In this document: in pieces, positions 15,798 to 24,197 of the stretch
Layout of the letters: each line of letters begins with the position of its first letter
How positions within the stretch are numbered: the first letter of the stretch is position 1
Assembly: GCA_963605415.1 (NCBI GenBank)
Contig: CAVCUL010000020.1
Span: forward strand, 1-32,619
Length of the DNA stretch: 32,619 nucleotides
Origin: CAG-217 sp963605415
GTDB taxonomy: Bacteria; Bacillota; Clostridia; Oscillospirales; Acutalibacteraceae
Reading direction: 5' to 3'
Position numbers and translations under genes: made by a program
The notes under the pieces: model-generated
The model's input: the letters and a program-made list of their open reading frames with translations, nothing else
What the model was told of the DNA's origin: nothing
The model's database searches: none

Positions 15798-15839
15798 AAA
15801 ACCTCCTTTGGTACAATTTGAGTATCAAAGGGGGTTTTT
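15798..15839 (+). terminator. Terminator-like hairpin covering the TnpV ribosome binding site
   Basis: A 13-bp stem AAAACCTCCTTTG / CAAAGGGGGTTTT (15798-15810 with 15826-15838, one G-T pair) ending in five T's, four bases before the TnpV ATG. The right arm contains the ribosome binding site AAAGGGGG, so read-through transcripts would be terminated or poorly translated. A -10-like TACAAT lies in the loop. Confidence 0.7.
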
Positions 15840-15842
15840 ACT

Positions 15843-16220
15843 ATGAAAAAAACATTATTTGAACAATTCGGCGGTACATATACTAAACAAGGTGATTATC
15901 TTTTGCCAAATTTAATTTTACCGGCAGAAGAAGAAACCGGTTACATCGGAGTGTGGGGACAACGCAGGTTGAACTACTTAAAGTGCCACCGCAAAGTTTT
16001 GTATTACAATCTGCTCACTTCCGGCAAACTTCATTCCCACCTTGCCGATACCGAAGAACAAGCCCAACAACTCTTTTCTCGGATGGTAAAACAATATGCC
16101 GAAAAAGAAAGCGTCACCGAAGAACTCAAAGCCACCAATATGATGCTCTGGGTTCAGAAGATGAACAATATCAGTAATCGAGTAACTGAAATAATAAATA
16201 ATGAAATCATCTATGTGTAA
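15843..16220 (+). CDS. tnpV: TnpV-family transposon-encoded protein
   Basis: A protein of 125 residues that matches TnpV along its length: KKTLFEQFGGTYTKQGDYLL, then PNLILPAEE, IGVWGQRRLNYLKCHRKV, YYNLLTSGKLHSHLADTEEQ and the end MMLWVQKMNNISNRVTEIIN. TnpV is carried by clostridial transposons; its precise role is not established. The start is fixed by AAAGGGGG, which is hidden in a terminator-like hairpin. It stands apart from its neighbours, between two related hairpin repeats. The gene appears intact. Confidence 0.85.
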   Translation: MKKTLFEQFGGTYTKQGDYLLPNLILPAEEETGYIGVWGQRRLNYLKCHRKVLYYNLLTSGKLHSHLADTEEQAQQLFSRMVKQYAEKESVTEELKATNMMLWVQKMNNISNRVTEIINNEIIYV

Positions 16221-16235
16221 AAGTAATTGTTTGCC

Positions 16236-16283
16236 TTTCGTTTGATTTGAACAAACGAAAATAACGAATATAACGAATAAGTC
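16236..16283 (+). repeat. Right hairpin repeat of the TnpV unit
   Basis: TTTCGTTTG / CAAACGAAA (16236-16244 with 16252-16260) followed by ATAACGAATATAACGAATAA, closely related to the left copy at 15636-15691 in both hairpin core and tail. Confidence 0.7.
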
Positions 16284-16351
16284 TAACGGAAATCAGCACT
16301 GATTCTGAATGTAAATTCACTGTTTGTGCTGATTTTTGTTCATATAACTAA

Positions 16352-16378
16352 TCTAAAGTATCGAATTGATACTTTAGA
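16352..16378. repeat. Palindromic repeat, intergenic copy
   Basis: An 11-bp perfect inverted repeat around a five-base loop (core CTAAAGTATC-GAATT-GATACTTTAG), followed by another ACTTTAGAT. The same core with loop AAATT is found inside the Fic gene at 27957-27979. On the minus strand both read KYQFDTLD. Confidence 0.7.
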
Positions 16379-16466
16379 ATTTTGAAATGGTACTTTAGAT
16401 TATTGTTTTACACTTTCGATATATACATCAGCAAAGTGAATATTCGCTGAATTTTCACTTTACTCG

Positions 16467-16494
16467 TTGACAAAGAATGAAAAATGGGTATAAT
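16467..16494 (+). promoter_or_regulatory. Promoter and possible operator of the AlbA/HATPase gene
   Basis: TTGACA (16467-16472), a 16-base spacer and TATAAT (16489-16494), 40 bases before the start codon. An inverted repeat AAAGTGAA / TTCACTTT (16433-16440 with 16454-16461) just upstream of the -35 could bind a regulator, perhaps the gene's own product. Confidence 0.75.
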
Positions 16495-16534
16495 TATAAC
16501 TGTAAGGCTGAAACTTATTTGAAGGAGTAGCGAT

Positions 16535-17827
16535 ATGAATTTTGAAACAGAAAATATTGAATTCAAATCCGGATTCACCGAAGATATATATAAAGAGGTT
16601 ATCGCATTTGCAAATACTGATGGTGGTATTTTATATATCGGCATTGATAACGACGGAAATGCTGTCGGTTTGAAAAATGTTGACGATGAATACACTCGAA
16701 TTACAAACGGGATTCGTGATGCTATTCTTCCTGATGTTACGATGTTCGTGAAATACACTATTCAAAAAAATAAGGTCGTTCGCATTACGGTAAGCGAAGG
16801 TGCGAATAAACCATATTACCTGCGTTCAAAAGGGTTAAAGCCAAATGGCGTTTATGTAAGACAAGGAACTTCAAGTGTGCAGGCATCAAGCGAACAAATT
16901 CGTCAAATGATTAAGGATAGCGATGGTGACGATTTTGAGTCAATGCGTTCTCTTGAGCAAAAATTGACTTTCACTTCTGCCGCTACAGCATTTAAGAATT
17001 ATGGCGTTGATTTTTCGGAAGAAAAATATTTGGCTCTCGGTATGATTCATAAAAATGACGGAATGTTTACCAACTTGGCACTGCTTATGTCAGATCAATG
17101 TCAGCATTCAATTAAAGTTGCAATATTTGGCGATGACGAAAACACAACTTTTAATGATAGCCGAGAATTCAAAGGCTCAATATTTAAACAAATTGACGAA
17201 GCATTTCAGTATATTATGCTTAGCAACCGAACATCTTCTGTTTTCAAAGGGCTTGAACGCATAGATAAATCCGATTATCCCGAAGCTGCTCTGCGTGAAG
17301 CATTGCTTAATTCGATTGTTCATCGTGATTACAGTTACAGCGGAAGTATAATTATCAACATCAATGATAAGCAAATGGAATTTGTATCTATCGGCGGACT
17401 TCTTCCCGGCTTAACGGCAGATGATATTCGTAGCGGTATTTCCCAGCCAAGAAACAAAAATCTTGCCGAAGTATTCCATCGCCTAAAACTTATTGAAGCA
17501 TACGGTACAGGGATACGAAGAATTTATAAATTATATGAATTTTGTTCTGTACAGCCTCGCATTGAGATAACGCATAATACATTCAAAATGATTTTGCCAA
17601 ATATGAATGCTGTTGAGCCCTTGGAACGTAAAATTTATTTAACGCCGCAAAAGGAACAAATTTTGGACTTTATTTCAAAAGAAGGACAGATAACAGAGGC
17701 AGAAATTATGGAATTGCTCGGCGTTAAAAGAACAAGAGCATATACAGTTGCAAAGCAAATGTGCGATGAAAGCCTGATTGTCGCTGTCGGCAGGGGTGCA
17801 AATAAAAAATATATAGCAATGGATTGA
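16535..17827 (+). CDS. AlbA_2/Schlafen-like ATP-binding transcriptional regulator (COG2865 type)
   Basis: A protein of 430 residues preceded by GAAGGAG. The N-terminal AlbA_2 domain (about 1-120) has ENIEFKSGFTEDIYKEVIAF, ANTDGGILYIGIDNDGNAVG and YVRQGTSSVQAS. The middle and C-terminal region has a HATPase_C_4/RecG-type ATP-binding part: PEAALREALLNSIVHRDYSY (N box), VSIGGLLPGLT and GTGIRRIYKLY. A winged HTH ends the protein at about 366-430 (ILDFISKEGQITEAEIMELL). Proteins of this class are common in gut Bacillota and are thought to be DNA- or RNA-binding regulators; the target is unknown. It has its own promoter and stands alone. Around 17827 the island switches to the restriction-modification-like operon. 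Confidence 0.87.
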   Translation: MNFETENIEFKSGFTEDIYKEVIAFANTDGGILYIGIDNDGNAVGLKNVDDEYTRITNGIRDAILPDVTMFVKYTIQKNKVVRITVSEGANKPYYLRSKGLKPNGVYVRQGTSSVQASSEQIRQMIKDSDGDDFESMRSLEQKLTFTSAATAFKNYGVDFSEEKYLALGMIHKNDGMFTNLALLMSDQCQHSIKVAIFGDDENTTFNDSREFKGSIFKQIDEAFQYIMLSNRTSSVFKGLERIDKSDYPEAALREALLNSIVHRDYSYSGSIIININDKQMEFVSIGGLLPGLTADDIRSGISQPRNKNLAEVFHRLKLIEAYGTGIRRIYKLYEFCSVQPRIEITHNTFKMILPNMNAVEPLERKIYLTPQKEQILDFISKEGQITEAEIMELLGVKRTRAYTVAKQMCDESLIVAVGRGANKKYIAMD

Positions 17828-18018
17828 ATGTAATGACAATTGCCAATAAATTGAACATTACTGATTCAACTGAACTTGTTTGTAAAGAAAAGCAAATCTT
17901 ACAAAGGAAAAAATAGCTTGTTAATTTGCCCCTGTATGAAATGAAACAGATTGATAGTATTTGATTGCTAAAAAACCAATGTCTAAAATTAGAAAAGCAC
18001 CATTAGTTGTACTATGTA

Positions 18019-18046
18019 TTGAATTTTTGCTTTGATTGTTTATAAT
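18019..18046 (+). promoter_or_regulatory. Predicted promoter of the methyltransferase operon
   Basis: TTGAAT (18019-18024), a 16-base spacer and TATAAT (18041-18046), about 78 bases upstream of the methyltransferase ATG. The rest of the gap from 17828 to 18123 is AT-rich and shows no gene. Confidence 0.6.
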
Positions 18047-18123
18047 GTGATTAAGTTACTATTAAATGCGAAAATTGTTGATTTCTGCAAAACAATATAA
18101 ATAATTAACTGGAGTTTATTGAA

Positions 18124-19554
18124 ATGAATTATTTAACCGTAAAAGAAGCGGCTGAAAAATGGAATGTTGGCACTGGAATAGTTTCAAAATATTGCAGCGA
18201 TAATAAAATAACGAACGCAAAAAAAATCAAAGGAAGATGGATGATACCCGATAGTGCCAAAAAACCAAAGGATAATAGGCTTAAGAAAAACTTTAAATTT
18301 ACATTTATTGATTTGTTTTGCGGAATTGGTGGGTTTCATCAAGCACTTGCAGATTTAGGTGGAAAATGTGTATTTGCTTGCGATATTAATAAAAAGTGCC
18401 GTGAGGTATATAAAAACAACTTCAAAAAAACAAATGACGATTTAATAATTGAAGCTGATATTAAAAAGTCCGTAAAAAATAAATCTATTCCGAATTTTGA
18501 TGTGCTTTGCGGTGGATTTCCTTGCCAAACATTTTCGAAAGCAGGTAAGAGAAATGGATTTGATATTGTTGACAATGTAGATGGCACAAAAGATGAAAGA
18601 GGTCAATTGTTTTTTAGAATAATCGATATTTTAGAAATGCATCCTGAGTGCAAATATGTAATTTTAGAAAATGTCAGAAATTTAGCAGATGAAAAAGATA
18701 ATTGGGATGTTGTATGCTCTGAACTTAAGAAGCAGGGATTCGTCATAACAGAAGAACCTATTATTGAATCTCCGCATAATTTTGGTATTCCTCAAATTCG
18801 TGATCGTGTATATATTTTAGGTGTAAAGAAAGAATATGTGAAATCAAATAAACTTAAAGAAAAACAAAAAATAACTCGTGAAATGCTAGAATTAGATAAG
18901 CACTATAAAAAATGCCCTAAAAACTGCATTCCTATGTTATTAGATGATGAACCTGAAGAAAAATATTTTGTTCCGGATGAAATTTCAGAATTACTCAAGA
19001 TTTGGGAGGAATTTTTAGAAAATGTAAAAAATATTAAGAGCCCTTTTTGGCTTCATAAAGCGGGTCTTGGTATATATGATGATGATGAATATAAAAACGA
19101 CCCTAATATTGGATATTGTGAAATGCCAGACTGGAAAAAGCACCTGGTTTGGAAAAGCAGGGTTATGTATAACGAAAATCACGAATTTATTGATGGTTGG
19201 GCAAAAAAGTACCATATGACAGAGCGAAGTTTATTACATCAAAAATTCGAATGGAACGCTTCAAGAGATTGTGAAAGAATATGTGAAGGAATAATCCAAA
19301 TTCGTCAATCTGGAATCAGAGTGAAAAATCCCGACTATTTTCCTTCATTAGTAGCAATGAATAACACGCCAATAGTTTGGGACGAAAATGCGAAAAGGTA
19401 TAGATACATATCACCAAAAGAAGCCGCAAAATTGCAAAGTTTTAAAAATAGATATATATTCGATGAATCTGATTCTGTTTCATATAGGCAATTAGGAAAT
19501 TCTGTTAATGTAAAACTTATTAGAATGTTTGCAGAATCATTGTTGAAATTATAA
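18124..19554 (+). CDS. DNA (cytosine-5) methyltransferase with N-terminal HTH
   Basis: A protein of 476 residues. Residues 1-48 are an excisionase/MerR-like HTH (YLTVKEAAEKWNVGTGIVSK, then KKIKGRWMIPDSAKKP). The C5 methyltransferase motifs follow in order: motif I FTFIDLFCGIGGFHQA near 59-74, motif IV GGFPCQTFSKAGKR with catalytic C134, motif VI ILENVRN near 180-186, motif VIII QIRDRVYILG near 224-233, a long target-recognition region, and motif X YRQLGNSVNV near the end. It transfers methyl from S-adenosylmethionine to cytosine. The HTH may allow self-regulation or help in site choice. It heads a five-gene operon in which it probably protects host DNA from the ATPase/nuclease partners. The ATG has GGAG ten bases upstream. 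Confidence 0.92.
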   Translation: MNYLTVKEAAEKWNVGTGIVSKYCSDNKITNAKKIKGRWMIPDSAKKPKDNRLKKNFKFTFIDLFCGIGGFHQALADLGGKCVFACDINKKCREVYKNNFKKTNDDLIIEADIKKSVKNKSIPNFDVLCGGFPCQTFSKAGKRNGFDIVDNVDGTKDERGQLFFRIIDILEMHPECKYVILENVRNLADEKDNWDVVCSELKKQGFVITEEPIIESPHNFGIPQIRDRVYILGVKKEYVKSNKLKEKQKITREMLELDKHYKKCPKNCIPMLLDDEPEEKYFVPDEISELLKIWEEFLENVKNIKSPFWLHKAGLGIYDDDEYKNDPNIGYCEMPDWKKHLVWKSRVMYNENHEFIDGWAKKYHMTERSLLHQKFEWNASRDCERICEGIIQIRQSGIRVKNPDYFPSLVAMNNTPIVWDENAKRYRYISPKEAAKLQSFKNRYIFDESDSVSYRQLGNSVNVKLIRMFAESLLKL

Positions 19555-19565
19555 GGAGATAAGCT

Positions 19566-21113
19566 ATGGAAAAGATAACAGAATTAAACATACAGCCTCA
19601 AGCTGGTGTTTTAGGCGTTTTTTCTCGATTGAATTATAAACCTTGGTACGCTATTGCAGAATTTGTTGACAACTCTACGCAATCCTTTTATAACAATGAA
19701 AAAGAGTTGCTTGAATCAAATATTAAAAATGTAACTGTAAAAATACAATATGATTTTGAACAAAATATTTTAACAATTACTGATGACGCATACGGTATGG
19801 AGATGTCTGATTTTGCACGAGCTGTAAAGGTTGATTCTCCCCCAGAGTCTAAAGACGGCAGAAATGAGTTCGGTATGGGTTTAAAGACTGCCGCAAGTTG
19901 GTTTGGCAATGTATGGACTGTTGAGAGTACTCAATTCGGTTCGAAAAACAAATATTACACAGAAGTTAATATTCAAGAATTGCGTGAAAAACAATTAAAT
20001 ACCATTGATATTATATCTGTCGATTGCCAACCCGAAGAACATTATACGATTATAACAATTAAAGACATTACTAAAAAAATAGATGGTTCACGAACAAAAG
20101 GCAAAATAATTCAACTTTTAGAAAGTATGTATAGAAGGGATCTGAATTCAGGAAAAGTTAACATCTGGTTTAACGATATACCTCTTCACTTTGATGAATA
20201 CGGATGTTTAAAATTCAGAGATAAGGTTTGGAGAAAAGAACTTGATTTTAACTTCGATTTTGACGGACAGAAACATCATGTGACAGGATTTGTAGGCATA
20301 CTTGCCAATGGTGGATTTGGTAAGGCAGGCTTTGCATTATTTAGAAGAGGAAGAGTTGTTGTCGGCGGTGAGGAACAAAACTATAAACCAGAGATTATTT
20401 TTCATCAAGCACAAAGTCCGATTTCTCATAAATTATTTGGAGAATTAGATCTTAATGACTTTCCCGTTAATCAGGCAAAAGATGGTTTCGTTTGGGATGA
20501 TGGTCTTGAAATAGTATTTGACGAAGCACTTAAGGAACAAATTCAAGATTACATAAATATTGCCAAAATGACAAATAAAGAGCGTGCAAAAGAGGAGGAG
20601 TTTTCTAAGCAATCATCAGATAATGTTCAAAAACAAGTTGAAACATTTGCAAATGCAATTTCAGATTCAAATACATCTGATTTTTCTGATAACATTGATA
20701 ATAACAGCAGTACCACAAGTGATGAATTAGTGCAGTATGAGGAATATCTGAAAAGCACAAATAACGAAGATGAAAAAATCGTGGGTACTAAGAGAAATTA
20801 CCAGATAAACATAAATGAAGTTGTTAAGAAAAACTTTATTGTAGAATGGGCAATAGGGACAAAGAAGTATTGGATTAAGGCTGAAGAAAGCGAAAATGAT
20901 AATGAAATGAATGTTACAATAAACATTAATCATCCTTTTTTTAAACCATATAGCAATAATGAAGATTTTAAGGTTGTCCTTGAAAAGTTTGTAATTTCTT
21001 TTTTAGTTGCTGAAGAGCAGGCAAAATCTATATCTGATAAAGATGGATATATTAGACCAAATACCATTAGGCATAAAATGAATGAGTTTTTATCAAAAGT
21101 TTCGGAGGAATAA
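19566..21113 (+). CDS. MORC/GHKL-type ATPase of a restriction-modification-like system
   Basis: A protein of 515 residues beginning after TAAGGAGAT. The GHKL ATP-binding fold occupies the first about 200 residues: N box AIAEFVDNSTQSF (E32, D35, N36), G1 box ITDDAYGMEM (near 71-80) and G2 box NEFGMGLKTAASWFG (near 100-114). A second S5-like part follows (KAGFALFRRGRVVVGGEEQN). The C-terminal portion is rich in Asp/Asn/Ser (SSDNVQKQ, DNIDNNSSTT) as a flexible linker, then a terminal domain. MORC-like ATPases in bacterial restriction-modification neighbourhoods were described by Iyer and colleagues as relatives of eukaryotic MORC. It probably uses ATP-driven dimerisation to clamp DNA for the nuclease partners. 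It lies 11 bases after the methyltransferase stop. Confidence 0.87.
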   Translation: MEKITELNIQPQAGVLGVFSRLNYKPWYAIAEFVDNSTQSFYNNEKELLESNIKNVTVKIQYDFEQNILTITDDAYGMEMSDFARAVKVDSPPESKDGRNEFGMGLKTAASWFGNVWTVESTQFGSKNKYYTEVNIQELREKQLNTIDIISVDCQPEEHYTIITIKDITKKIDGSRTKGKIIQLLESMYRRDLNSGKVNIWFNDIPLHFDEYGCLKFRDKVWRKELDFNFDFDGQKHHVTGFVGILANGGFGKAGFALFRRGRVVVGGEEQNYKPEIIFHQAQSPISHKLFGELDLNDFPVNQAKDGFVWDDGLEIVFDEALKEQIQDYINIAKMTNKERAKEEEFSKQSSDNVQKQVETFANAISDSNTSDFSDNIDNNSSTTSDELVQYEEYLKSTNNEDEKIVGTKRNYQININEVVKKNFIVEWAIGTKKYWIKAEESENDNEMNVTININHPFFKPYSNNEDFKVVLEKFVISFLVAEEQAKSISDKDGYIRPNTIRHKMNEFLSKVSEE

Positions 21114-21115
21114 CA

Positions 21116-23260
21116 TTGGAAAAATATATTACCATTCAAAACGACACTCAAAATGATAATATAAAATTTGACAAGTACTATAATTTGGTTCATAATAAAC
21201 ATATTGCTTCATATAGCCAAACAGGAGCTGACAATATTGTTTCCAATACAGTTGAAACCTATCGTAGTATTCAAATTCAATTAAAAGATATTACTAAAAA
21301 TAATAATGTACTGTTAGTTGGTAAGGTTCAATCAGGTAAGACCTCCAACTTGGAATTGTTCACAGCTTTAGCGTTTGATAACGGTTATAATGTTCTTGTG
21401 ATTTACGGAGGCTATGATAAAACACTATTAAAGCAGACCACCGATAGATTTAAAAGCACTTTTAATGCTACTGGAGATATAAGTTATGACGATGACAGTC
21501 CGGCTATTTATACGACAGATGATAGTGACCAAATATTAAGCATTGATGACGAGATAATGACAGACTTATTAGATAACAATAAGCCGATAATATTTGTGTC
21601 TATGAAGCGTCCGGCTGCAATGAATAAAATCAACTCATTGTTTAAACGTTTAGACAAATCAATGTTTAAAGCTTTTATAATCGACGATGAGGGTGACCAA
21701 GCAAGTTTAAACAATGCAAAAAACAAAGTTGAAGATGCTTCTTCTACATATCAACAAATTATTGATATGAAAAAACTTCTTGATGATCCCTTATATTTAT
21801 CGGTAACTGCTACTCCTCAAGCAAATATTTTTTTAGATGAATTGAGTGCTTTACGTCCCGATTCCATTAGACTAATACACCCTGGAAGAGGATATAACGG
21901 AGCTGAAGAATATCATTTGTCAGAAAATGATATTATAACCATAGTACCTGATAGTGACCATGATGATTTAGAAAATGGAAATATTCCAAGTTCTTTATGG
22001 GATGCAGTAAAATACTTTATAGTTGCCAGCGCTATAAAGAGGAAAAGAGCAACTAGTAATTCAGGTCGCTATAGTGATATGATAGTCCATGATTTTAGAG
22101 AAGTATCACAGCATAGTAATATTTATACTGCAATAGATAATTATATTTCGTGTATCAAAACTTCATTTGAATATGGTGATGATGATATTAAAGCATATAT
22201 GGATGACTTTGAAGAATGTTTTAATAGATTCATCTCTAAAGAGATACAAGAAAGTTTATCATTCAAAGATATAAAAGATGAGATATCTACAGTTGTAAAG
22301 AAAACTAAAGTTATTCTGAAAAATGGTCAAGGAAAGTTGACACAAGGAAATGAAAAACTTAAGTGGCACAAAATATATGTTGGCGGTGATTTAATTCAAA
22401 GAGGGTTAACTTTTTCTAATTTAATAACAACATATTTTACACGTTGGGCTAAAAGTGGCGGAAATATGGATACAAACCTTCAGCGTGCTAGATGGTTTGG
22501 GTATAGAAACAAGTATCTTGATTTGTGTAAAATATTTACTACAAATGAAATTGCTCAAGAATTTACAGCATTAGCTGAAATCGAGGATGATTTATGGGAA
22601 CAGTTTCAAGATGTTGAAAATGGTAATCTTAAGATTGACGATATTTTAGTGCAATCAGATAATACTAAGCAAAGTCCTACTAGCAAACAAAGGGTAAAGT
22701 ACACCAAAGTTTCTTTTAAAAGCAGATGGATAAAGCAAAAGTTCATTGTTACTGATGAAAGCAAAATTTTAGAGAACAATAAAATTATTGATAGTCTGTT
22801 TAATAATACAGAATGGAATGATACAACTTTCGGCAGTAGGAATGATAGTGTTACTGCTCAATATGCATATTTTGATGCAGAAACTTTAAGAAAACTAATA
22901 ACTGTTATTCATGATACATTTGATTATGAGCCATTTCAAAAGAAAGCCTTGTCTAATTTATTGGGACAAGATAATATCCCAATTATTCGCATGGGTGCGG
23001 ATAAAAAGCCTCGTTACCGTACACTTTATCCTCAAGATATGAAAATAAAGGCTTTACAGCAAGGTGCTAACTCTACAGATGAAGATAAAATTACTTACGA
23101 AGGAGATAGCAGTGTTATTATAGACAAAAACAAAATCAATATACAAATATATAAAATTACGCCAGGTATAAATAAGGAATCACCAATGGATAGTAAAACG
23201 CAATATATGTTTGCAATATATATTCCAAAAGAAAAAACATATTTTGTAAAGGAGAATTAA
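21116..23260 (+). CDS. Z1-domain ATPase/endonuclease-associated protein
   Basis: A protein of 714 residues that starts at TTG two bases after the MORC stop, with TCGGAGGA as ribosome binding site. It has Walker A LLVGKVQSGKTSN (near 66-78), Walker B FKAFIIDDEGDQAS, the helicase-like SVTATPQANIFLDEL, and the Z1 signature GGDLIQRGLTFSNLITTYFT with WAKSGGNMDTNLQRARWFGY. The Z1 domain (PF10593) follows a P-loop ATPase of helicase superfamily type and is linked to MORC ATPases and methyltransferases in restriction-like operons. It likely drives DNA translocation or remodelling; the nuclease activity is expected from the next gene. Intact and of usual length. Confidence 0.9.
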   Translation: MEKYITIQNDTQNDNIKFDKYYNLVHNKHIASYSQTGADNIVSNTVETYRSIQIQLKDITKNNNVLLVGKVQSGKTSNLELFTALAFDNGYNVLVIYGGYDKTLLKQTTDRFKSTFNATGDISYDDDSPAIYTTDDSDQILSIDDEIMTDLLDNNKPIIFVSMKRPAAMNKINSLFKRLDKSMFKAFIIDDEGDQASLNNAKNKVEDASSTYQQIIDMKKLLDDPLYLSVTATPQANIFLDELSALRPDSIRLIHPGRGYNGAEEYHLSENDIITIVPDSDHDDLENGNIPSSLWDAVKYFIVASAIKRKRATSNSGRYSDMIVHDFREVSQHSNIYTAIDNYISCIKTSFEYGDDDIKAYMDDFEECFNRFISKEIQESLSFKDIKDEISTVVKKTKVILKNGQGKLTQGNEKLKWHKIYVGGDLIQRGLTFSNLITTYFTRWAKSGGNMDTNLQRARWFGYRNKYLDLCKIFTTNEIAQEFTALAEIEDDLWEQFQDVENGNLKIDDILVQSDNTKQSPTSKQRVKYTKVSFKSRWIKQKFIVTDESKILENNKIIDSLFNNTEWNDTTFGSRNDSVTAQYAYFDAETLRKLITVIHDTFDYEPFQKKALSNLLGQDNIPIIRMGADKKPRYRTLYPQDMKIKALQQGANSTDEDKITYEGDSSVIIDKNKINIQIYKITPGINKESPMDSKTQYMFAIYIPKEKTYFVKEN

Positions 23261-23261
23261 C

Positions 23262-24197
23262 ATGCTTTCAGCGATTAAAAATGCTCTTTCTAAATGTCCT
23301 AGTGACGGTTCAATTTATTTGATTGATAAATTATCAGATATTTCAGGTTTTTTCATGGTAAAAGGACATTTACTATACATGGTCTATAATTCTGAGGAAA
23401 CCTCCCATCAAAATTTGTCTACAGAATATTTAAAACTAAATACCAACATAGACATAGTGTCTGTAAAAAATGACCAAAAATTTAAAACTGGAAAGTATAA
23501 TTTACTCGAAATCATACCTGTTGCAAATGAATATCCAGATGAACTTTTATCATCATTTATTAATCTTTGTATATCACACACTACATATATGAATGCAAAA
23601 AATTTCGTGAGTTTTTTCTATTCGTTAATTAGTCTTTTCCAAACACCTAAAGAACAAAATTATAAAAACCTTGTTGGATTTATTGGAGAACTATTTCTAT
23701 TAAAATCTTTTGCGGAAGATTACGATTTTGATATATCAGACTATTGGCATACTTATGGTAGTAGTGATAATTATGATATTGTTTTACCAAAATGCAATAT
23801 TGAAATAAAAACTACATCATCTGAAGATGAATTGATAACGATAAAACATATTCAGATATTTAATACTGAAAATAACTATCTTGCTTCGATCATTATTAAT
23901 GAAGATAATTCCGGTATGTCGTTAAACGAACTTATAAACAATATGTTATCTAATCATAAATGCTTTAACAGTTTCAATTTTTCCTTAAATATAGAAAAGG
24001 AAAAAAGGAGAGTTTCACCTGTAGATGCCGAAACAAAAAGGTTTATATTAAAGGAAATTTCTATTTATCGAGCTGAAACTATTAATCCATTTAAAAACAT
24101 TCCTGACGAAATATCAAATCTTTCTTATAAAATGAGTTTGATGGATAAACCTCAAGTTAATATTGATGAATTAAAAAGGAGTTCTATTAATGTTTAA
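23262..24197 (+). CDS. PD-(D/E)XK motif nuclease (DUF4420 type)
   Basis: A protein of 311 residues. The nuclease core lies at about 138-200: GFIGELFLLKSF (E143), GSSDNYDIVL (D172) and CNIEIKTTSSEDE (E181-x-K183), an arrangement of Glu, Asp and ExK typical of the PD-(D/E)XK superfamily. This matches the DUF4420 family that regularly follows Z1-domain genes. It is the likely DNA-cutting subunit of the operon. The ATG is two bases after the Z1 stop with AAAGGAGAA before it, and its end overlaps the start of the next small gene by eight bases. Confidence 0.85.
   Translation: MLSAIKNALSKCPSDGSIYLIDKLSDISGFFMVKGHLLYMVYNSEETSHQNLSTEYLKLNTNIDIVSVKNDQKFKTGKYNLLEIIPVANEYPDELLSSFINLCISHTTYMNAKNFVSFFYSLISLFQTPKEQNYKNLVGFIGELFLLKSFAEDYDFDISDYWHTYGSSDNYDIVLPKCNIEIKTTSSEDELITIKHIQIFNTENNYLASIIINEDNSGMSLNELINNMLSNHKCFNSFNFSLNIEKEKRRVSPVDAETKRFILKEISIYRAETINPFKNIPDEISNLSYKMSLMDKPQVNIDELKRSSINV

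Larger units (their letters stand above)
15636..16283 (+). mobile_element. TnpV unit framed by hairpin repeats
   Basis: A segment of about 650 bases with a TnpV gene in the middle and related repeats at both sides. The left side is 15636-15691 (a perfect 17-bp hairpin followed by an ACGAATAAAT block). The right side is 16236-16283 (a 9-bp hairpin with the same core and an ACGAATAAGT block). The outer 28 bases (15664-15691 and 16256-16283) agree at about 25 positions. I see no transposase within it; it is probably a passive or remnant transposon segment. Confidence 0.45.

Noticed and set aside
15636..16283. CRISPR-like reading of the repeated ACGAATATAACGAA units
   Set aside because: The units are direct tails of hairpins with no regular spacers; no cas genes are present.
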